From Botryococcus braunii (Eukaryota; Chlorophyta; Trebouxiophyceae): DNA of 10,000 bases. Position 1 is the stretch's first letter. Each line of letters opens with the position of its first letter. A model generated the notes under the pieces. The model saw nothing but the letters and a program-made list of their open reading frames with translations, made no database searches and was not told where the DNA came from. Below are positions 1 to 10,000 of this stretch, piece after piece. Location: contig KV908338.1 of NCBI GenBank assembly GCA_002005505.1, positions 95,001 to 105,000 of the forward strand, in the 5' to 3' direction. A program made the translations under genes and the position numbers.

Positions 1-2
<2 letters not shown>

Positions 3-41
<39 letters not shown>
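3..41. repeat. (TG)n microsatellite
   Basis: An uninterrupted TG tract at the left edge, probably continuing outside the window. It is followed by a GC-rich spacer and then the long pyrimidine tract. It would lie in an intron if the exon at 323 is real. Confidence 0.95.
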
Positions 42-44
<3 letters not shown>

Positions 45-51
45 CCCCACA

Positions 52-62
52 CTCCTCCCCCC

Positions 63-144
<82 letters not shown>

Positions 145-164
145 CCTCCCCCCCCCCCCCCCCC

Positions 165-234
<70 letters not shown>

Positions 235-245
235 CCTCCTCTCTT
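52..245. repeat. 194-nt pure pyrimidine tract: (CT)n with a C18 run
   Basis: Every base from 52 to 245 is C or T. It contains (CT)n blocks at about 66-140 and 166-231 separated by CCTCCCT and a run of 18 C (148-165). A pyrimidine-rich stretch continues, with a few purines, to the AG at 321-322. Such mirror-like homopurine-homopyrimidine DNA can form intramolecular triplexes, and on the transcript it would act as an oversized polypyrimidine tract for the following acceptor. Confidence 0.95.
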
Positions 246-322
246 GCGCACCCCCGCTGCCCCCCCCCCCCTTCACTTCGTGCCCACTCCCTTTCTTCTC
301 CTTCCCCTCTGTTCTCTCCCAG

Positions 323-576
323 CGGGCTGACAAGATGTTCCTTGCTGCTTCCCACCTGTGTGCTGCCTATGTCTGTTGGCATTTCTTTGAAGTGACGTGC
401 CCCCGCGGGGGGGGGGGGGGTGTGCAGAGCCCAGACCTGTGCAGGGCAGTGCTGGACATCTACATAGGAGACCACCCTGTGTGCGCCAGGGCGAAAAGAC
501 TGGCTGGCGAAGTCTTCGTGCGGATGCTGGCTGTCCCTCAGACACAGCTGTCAGGGATAGGGTCGCTGGGCTTGAG
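323..576 (+). CDS. Possible internal exon of an unidentified plus-strand gene
   Basis: An excellent acceptor (pyrimidine-rich, ctgttctctcccag) precedes 323. From there the frame is open to a donor-like GAG|GTATGC at 576/577, giving 84 codons plus two bases. Recognisable pieces are ADKMFLAASHLCAAYVCW and then DLCRAVLDIYIGDHPVCARA followed by KRLAGEVFVRML; these look like amphipathic helices and could be a helical-repeat protein, but no family was recognised. A G14 run (407-420) sits inside the frame and encodes poly-Gly, so a length error there would shift the frame. Without splicing at 577 the frame runs to TGA at 641-643. A speculative next exon with matching phase starts at 798 and stops at 853-855. 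If real, the gene converges on USP5/UBP14. Confidence 0.4.
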
Positions 577-1808
577 GTATGCTCACCTAGTTTGCAGACC
601 CCTGCCTGATGGCTCCCCCGTCTGTGGCCGGGCTGCGATCTGATGGGCAAGAATTAACAAGCAGCATCATCTTCCGACACTGCTGAGATCTGCTGAGTTC
701 GTTTCATCCCACCATGTCTCAGTAGTTAGGCCCTGAAGTGTCGTTGTTGTGGAAGTGATGGTTGCCACGCATGGACTCGGGCAACCTGTTGTGTCAGCTG
801 CGTGACGATGCTGATATTGGCCCGGGTGACGAAGCCTGGCGCGAAGTCTGTGTGAGTCGCTGCATCGCTTGCACAGTCGACAAACAGCGTGCCAAATGAG
901 TCGAGTTGGCCAATGGGGCTTCATGGAAGGGCTACCATGTTTGAAGAAATGGTTTTTGACATGGAAGTCAGCATGGAGGCTTTGGCTCCGTCGTCATGAA
1001 GATATGCCGTCAGTGCTAATGATAAGCCCTTTTTTGTAGTTCATTACTATAGCCAGAAAACAGGGTCAGTGCAGGAAGCTGGTTGTACTGTCATTATTGC
1101 ATGTGTGTTGTGCAGTTCCTGAAGCTGATACAGTCTTTAAGGGCGAAGGTCTTGTCCTCCGTTCTGGGCCCCTGTGTTCCGAGTTTTTTACCTTGACAGA
1201 TGCGTCGATGATGATCAGCACTGACTTGCATCTGCGAGCGGTGAGCATTCACCGAAAAGGTGAAGATTTGGTATGTGGTTTGCAAAGGAGATCCGTGAGA
1301 TTTCTGGGAAAGCATGACTCCTTGAAAGTTTTTTGGAATCGTGTATCGATGAATGTGTTTTCCTATTCAATTTTAATGGAAAGCTCGCCCCTGTTGGGTG
1401 CTATGGCCTTTCTTGGCAACTTCTGGCTGCTGCAGTGGGACCCATTAACGAGATAGTGGAGGCTGCAACTGGTATCTTATGTTCCTTTTCTGCTGGAAGA
1501 TCCTTAGGTAGTGCTTAATTTTTTGGAATCTATCACTAGGATTGTTTTCATAAGTTGGCGGTGGGTGTAATTTTCTCCTGTAGATGTTTTAGGATTTCTA
1601 GACTTGGGGTAGATGTAACTAATTACGTTGCCAGTGTGGGCTTTGCATGTGGTACATGCCTCATTTTAGTTAGTTGAGTTCAAGAATATGTATTTGCCAG
1701 TCAAAAGCAAGCAAGGGCTTTTCATGGCGCTTTAAATCAATACGTGTAATTGTTTTTCACAGGCATGTGAAGCCTTTTAAGGCATGCATCAGGTAACAAA
1801 CCAGTTCA
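577..1808. other. No confident gene; intergenic, intron or 3' UTR
   Basis: Short reading frames only, on both strands, none with recognisable motifs. The segment from about 930 is T-rich on the plus strand, like an intron or 3' UTR of a plus-strand transcript. A weak phase-compatible terminal exon for the 323-576 candidate can be drawn at 798-855 (acceptor gtgtcag, stop TGA), with no independent support. Confidence 0.4.
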
Positions 1809-1928
1809 CCATGACGATTACGGGTCTGGAAATCGTTGCAAGTGTCTCGGTGCATTTGCGGAAGTTTTCCATGACGATCACGGGTCTGCAAATCGTTGCA
1901 AGTGTCTCGGTGCATTTGCGGAAGTTTT
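1809..1928. repeat. 60-bp tandem duplication, two copies
   Basis: Copies at 1809-1868 and 1869-1928 are directly adjacent and identical at 58 of 60 positions; the differences are T/C at 1819/1879 and G/C at 1829/1889. The unit is not simple sequence. Sixty is a multiple of three, so open frames on both strands read through both copies; in one plus frame the differences are one silent and one Glu/Gln change. No homologue was recognised, so it is annotated as a minisatellite-like duplication and not as a gene. Confidence 0.93.
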
Positions 1929-3560
1929 GTCCGTGCTGTTCAGATGTCACCCGATCACAGTTGGTTGCAGAACCCATTGGATGTCGAAGAAGCCCAAGAT
2001 CAGGGGCTTTGTCAGCGCAATTTTGTCAGGCGCTGCCACAGCGCTTTGGCAAGGTGGTGTTGTCCAGCTTTCTCATCCTGAACACCTCGCTAGGATTTAT
2101 TGGCAGCTCTCATAGTGTGCTGCCTGGGTATAGTTCTGTATGTCACGCAATGGGCGCCACCAAGTCCTCCGTGTCAAGTCGAAGCATTACGATGTTTTTT
2201 TGAAATACTAGAGTTTCACAGCGATGGGTTTATTGACCCATTACAGGGCACTATCGGTGCTTGAATCTAACATTACCTCATTGCACTGGTCAGTGGTTTC
2301 ATGTGGTCCCACAAAGTGATTTTGGGCGGACTGTTGTACACCAGCATATGCATGCGCAATTGTAGACAGATCCATCGTGACAGGAGCCTTGTGGGAGGAA
2401 GTACTGCAGTGTTGACAGACCATTTGGCTTTGTTGGCAGTTGGAAGTTTGTTGCATTTCAGATATATCATCTTTGTGTCCGTCAGTGGAGAGCCTTCCTT
2501 GATACCTTCGGACAAGGCGAAGGGAAACCTCAGGAATTCAATGTAATTACGGGTTTGCCAATGCTACTTAGGGCCTTATCACAGCCAATTTGCTGACACA
2601 ACCCCTGCACGCTTTGAACCGTACTTTTCCAGCGGAACTGCTGGTAGTTCAATCCTTCTGGCCGATCCATTTCATGACATTAGCATTGCCTCAGCGTCAG
2701 GTCGTTAAGCAGTTTTTCCAGTCTCTCTACCCCCCCCCCGGGGGGCCCGTCCCCCAATTTCGCAGATCAGATATCATCACACGCATTTCGTTTTGAAGAT
2801 TAATGTGGAACAACTTTTGGAATGTCAGAGTCCAGACCTGCAGTCAGCCTTGGAGCTCCAGCCACTTGAGTGCTTGTCCTGCATTACCATAAGCTGCCTT
2901 GAGGTAATTCCTAAAACTCAAATTGAGTTCAATACCACGAGGAATTCGATGAAGGGGAAACAGTGTTATGTTATAGGCATGGGACAAGGGGGTTTTTTGG
3001 GGGGACCAATATTCTGTATTGAACAAGCTTTTGAGCTGAAGAACATGTTCCATAGCAGCGCATTTCAAGTATTCTTTTCAACCCCTTCCAGTTCTTGCCT
3101 GAAAACTTGTGCTTTAGATTGAAGGCTTCCATGTTGGCCCTAATTTGTGAAGACTTGTCATCAAATAACGCGTATAGAATACCCAACGCACAGAAACATA
3201 GGCAATGATCAACGATGGAGCAGATCAGCAGTACTGCTCCAAAAGCAGGACCCATGGTCAGTGCAAAGCTCGCATTGTGCCTCTTGTGAGCTCTGAGTTT
3301 CAGTGTATCGCCCAGAGGCCGTTTAAAAGCATGTTGCCCTTACTGTAAAATCGAAACACTGGTACCTCCAAACACCGTCTGTTGGGATCTAGTTCTGGCT
3401 CAGCAATATCTCATAGATCTAGAGCACTATATCACCTTCGAGAACAAGCAATGTTGCTGCGTGCCAGGTACATCACTAGTACCCTATAAAAGCTTGAAAC
3501 AATGAAACGGCCCTGCCGACTGACTTACTGTAGAGACAAGTTTTAAATCCTTTGCACATG
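1929..3560. other. No confident gene; unremarkable sequence
   Basis: Several overlapping open frames of 60-110 codons occur on both strands, as expected by chance, and none shows a known motif or a consistent splice pattern. The only local structure is a C10G6 block at 2730-2745. No AATAAA was noticed on the plus strand. Confidence 0.4.
2730..2748. repeat. C10-G6-C3 homopolymer block
   Basis: Ten C followed directly by six G and three C, then GT and five more C. The C/G part is self-complementary (hairpin or cruciform capable) and is a typical place for sequencing-length errors. Confidence 0.85.
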
Positions 3561-3649
3561 CAAGATGGGTGGTTTGCAGTTGGGATATGCTTCACTTTCA
3601 AGCCTAAAACCTCTGCTCTGGTCCCTTAAGGCCTTCGTAACTTTGAGGG

Positions 3650-4376
3650 TTAACTTGTTCCCCCGGGACCGAACAAGAAAAAGCTGGCTCAGATGTCCTG
3701 TCACAGGACTCCTGCGGCAAGGAACATGTTACTTAATGACGAAATTGGTTCTGATATTGACGACATTGGGGGATTACCTCACCAGGGAGCCACATAGTAC
3801 CCCCACACCATGGACGGCTCCTACCATGCACTGCTTTACTCTTGTTCGCCAAACACCAATACTTCATTGTTCCCACCTCCCATGGCATGATGGAAAAGTT
3901 TCAACGACATCCTCAGCCGGTTGTTGCCGCTAAGGCAGCTGAACAGTTTTCTCACCCATTTACGGAAACTATGGGTCCAAACCCGCGCTGTAAATCCAAC
4001 CTCACGCCACACCGCTCATGAGCTCTCAGAAACAGCAGTGTAAGGAGCACAGAAGAAGCACTCGAGCACTCCCTACTGTGACAGGCCAGTGCTCTCCTTA
4101 GCAACAGGCATGAACTTGCCCAAACGCATTTCGCCCAATGTTGCCGCTTCAGCATACCTAGAAGGGGAAAAATCTCCTGATCCACTCCTTGAAACAGGTT
4201 CACAACGGCTTCGACAAGCAAAAGAGGCATACCTGCACACCCGTGTGACAACACCAGCGTACCCGTTTTCCTTGCTCATCTTGCCAACTAAATCATCTGG
4301 TAGTATAACAGTTTGGAGACCGTGTGAGCAAGCTGGTGCTTCCTCTTTATTGAGGGCCCTGTTGTGCTCTTCTTGA
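3650..4376 (+). other. Weakly coding-like stretch, unidentified
   Basis: Open pieces occur in successive plus frames: one with KKKLAQMSCHRTPAARNMLL and then NDEIGSDIDDIGG (about 3660-3800), one from about 3760 to 4020 with PVVAAKAAEQFSHPFTETMG, and one from 4089 to 4376 with RISPNVAASAYLEGEKSPD. They do not join into one frame, have no recognised domain, and the last overlaps the antisense 3' UTR of USP5/UBP14. They could be a decayed gene, or chance. Confidence 0.15.
4346..4351 (-). promoter_or_regulatory. Candidate polyadenylation signal AATAAA for the USP5/UBP14 gene
   Basis: A canonical AATAAA on the minus strand (TTTATT on plus) lies 71 nt past the TAG stop. It would give a 3' UTR of roughly 90-110 nt if cleavage follows in the usual 10-30 nt. 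No TGTAA (the signal used by many green algae) was found on this strand between the stop and about 3950. Chance occurrence cannot be excluded. Confidence 0.55.
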
Positions 4377-4422
4377 AAGAATGGGGCCAAACTCATCAGA
4401 CAAATAGCCCAGGCTAATCCGG

Positions 4423-9694
<5,272 letters not shown>

Positions 9695-9778
9695 CTGCAA
9701 GATCATTGCTTTCCATGTTCAAGGTGCTTGCAGTCTTGTAACTAGGTACTGATAAATATATTCCGTACTTTATCGCAG

Positions 9779-9981
<203 letters not shown>

Positions 9982-10000
9982 CACTCACAACATTAACCAA

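Noticed and set aside
392..427. A 36-nt micro-intron (GTGACG ... TGTGCAG) containing the G14 run
   Set aside because: Ends are GT-AG, but the other introns here are 467-862 nt, it is a multiple of three, and the frame is open through it, so exonic poly-Gly or a simple insertion is more economical.
1809..1928. CRISPR-like repeat
   Set aside because: Two directly adjacent copies with no spacers, in a eukaryotic intron-bearing context.
1784..2203. 139-codon plus-strand frame across the 60-bp duplication
   Set aside because: The reverse strand is also open over the repeat, composition after the repeat is not protein-like, there is no known motif, and no splice or promoter support.
2971..3255. 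94-codon minus-strand frame with a hydrophobic N-terminal stretch
   Set aside because: It looks superficially like a membrane protein start, but it is short, isolated and overlapped by other random frames, with no family or splice evidence.
9983..9989. GTGAGT on the minus strand as donor of the preceding USP5/UBP14 exon
   Set aside because: The phase-0 residues just before it would read LVNV and not the expected Gln of the QDA(Q)EF box, so it is probably a chance match within the intron.

Overview
This is a nuclear eukaryotic window. Its only securely identified gene is the 3' (C-terminal) half of a ubiquitin-specific protease of the isopeptidase T type (USP5 in animals, UBP14 in plants and yeast). 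The gene lies on the minus strand, is split into seven exons between 9694 and 4423, and continues upstream beyond the right edge. Every junction is GT-AG, the phases match at every join, and the exons sum to 1275 nt (424 codons plus stop). That is the length expected for the part of USP5 running from the QDA(Q)EF box to the C terminus. The visible protein holds the second half of the catalytic USP fold interrupted by two UBA domains, then the catalytic His box and the Asn/Asp box. The catalytic Cys and the zinc-finger UBP domain must lie outside the window. An AATAAA on the minus strand, about 70 nt past the stop, closes the gene.

The introns are 467-862 nt long. Three of the six complete introns, plus the partial upstream intron, carry very long (CA/TG)n arrays, and a further intron carries a (GA/CT)n array. 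These arrays explain all the low-complexity reading frames (Cys-Val, Thr-His, Ser-Leu).

The left 4.4 kb is mostly non-coding. It starts with a (TG)n tract followed by 194 nt of uninterrupted pyrimidine, which lead into a good splice acceptor and a plausible but unidentified plus-strand exon (323-576). After that come about 3.8 kb with no convincing gene. That stretch contains a near-perfect 60-bp tandem duplication (1809-1928), a C10G6 block, and some weak open stretches near 3650-4376. If the left exon is real, the two genes are convergent.

Organism: spliceosomal introns of about 0.5-0.9 kb, moderate GC, abundant CA/GT microsatellites and a USP5/UBP14 protein not obviously vertebrate suggest an alga (for example a chlorophyte) or an invertebrate. 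The sequence alone does not settle this. No prokaryotic features, CRISPR array, tRNA, rRNA or recognisable transposon were seen.
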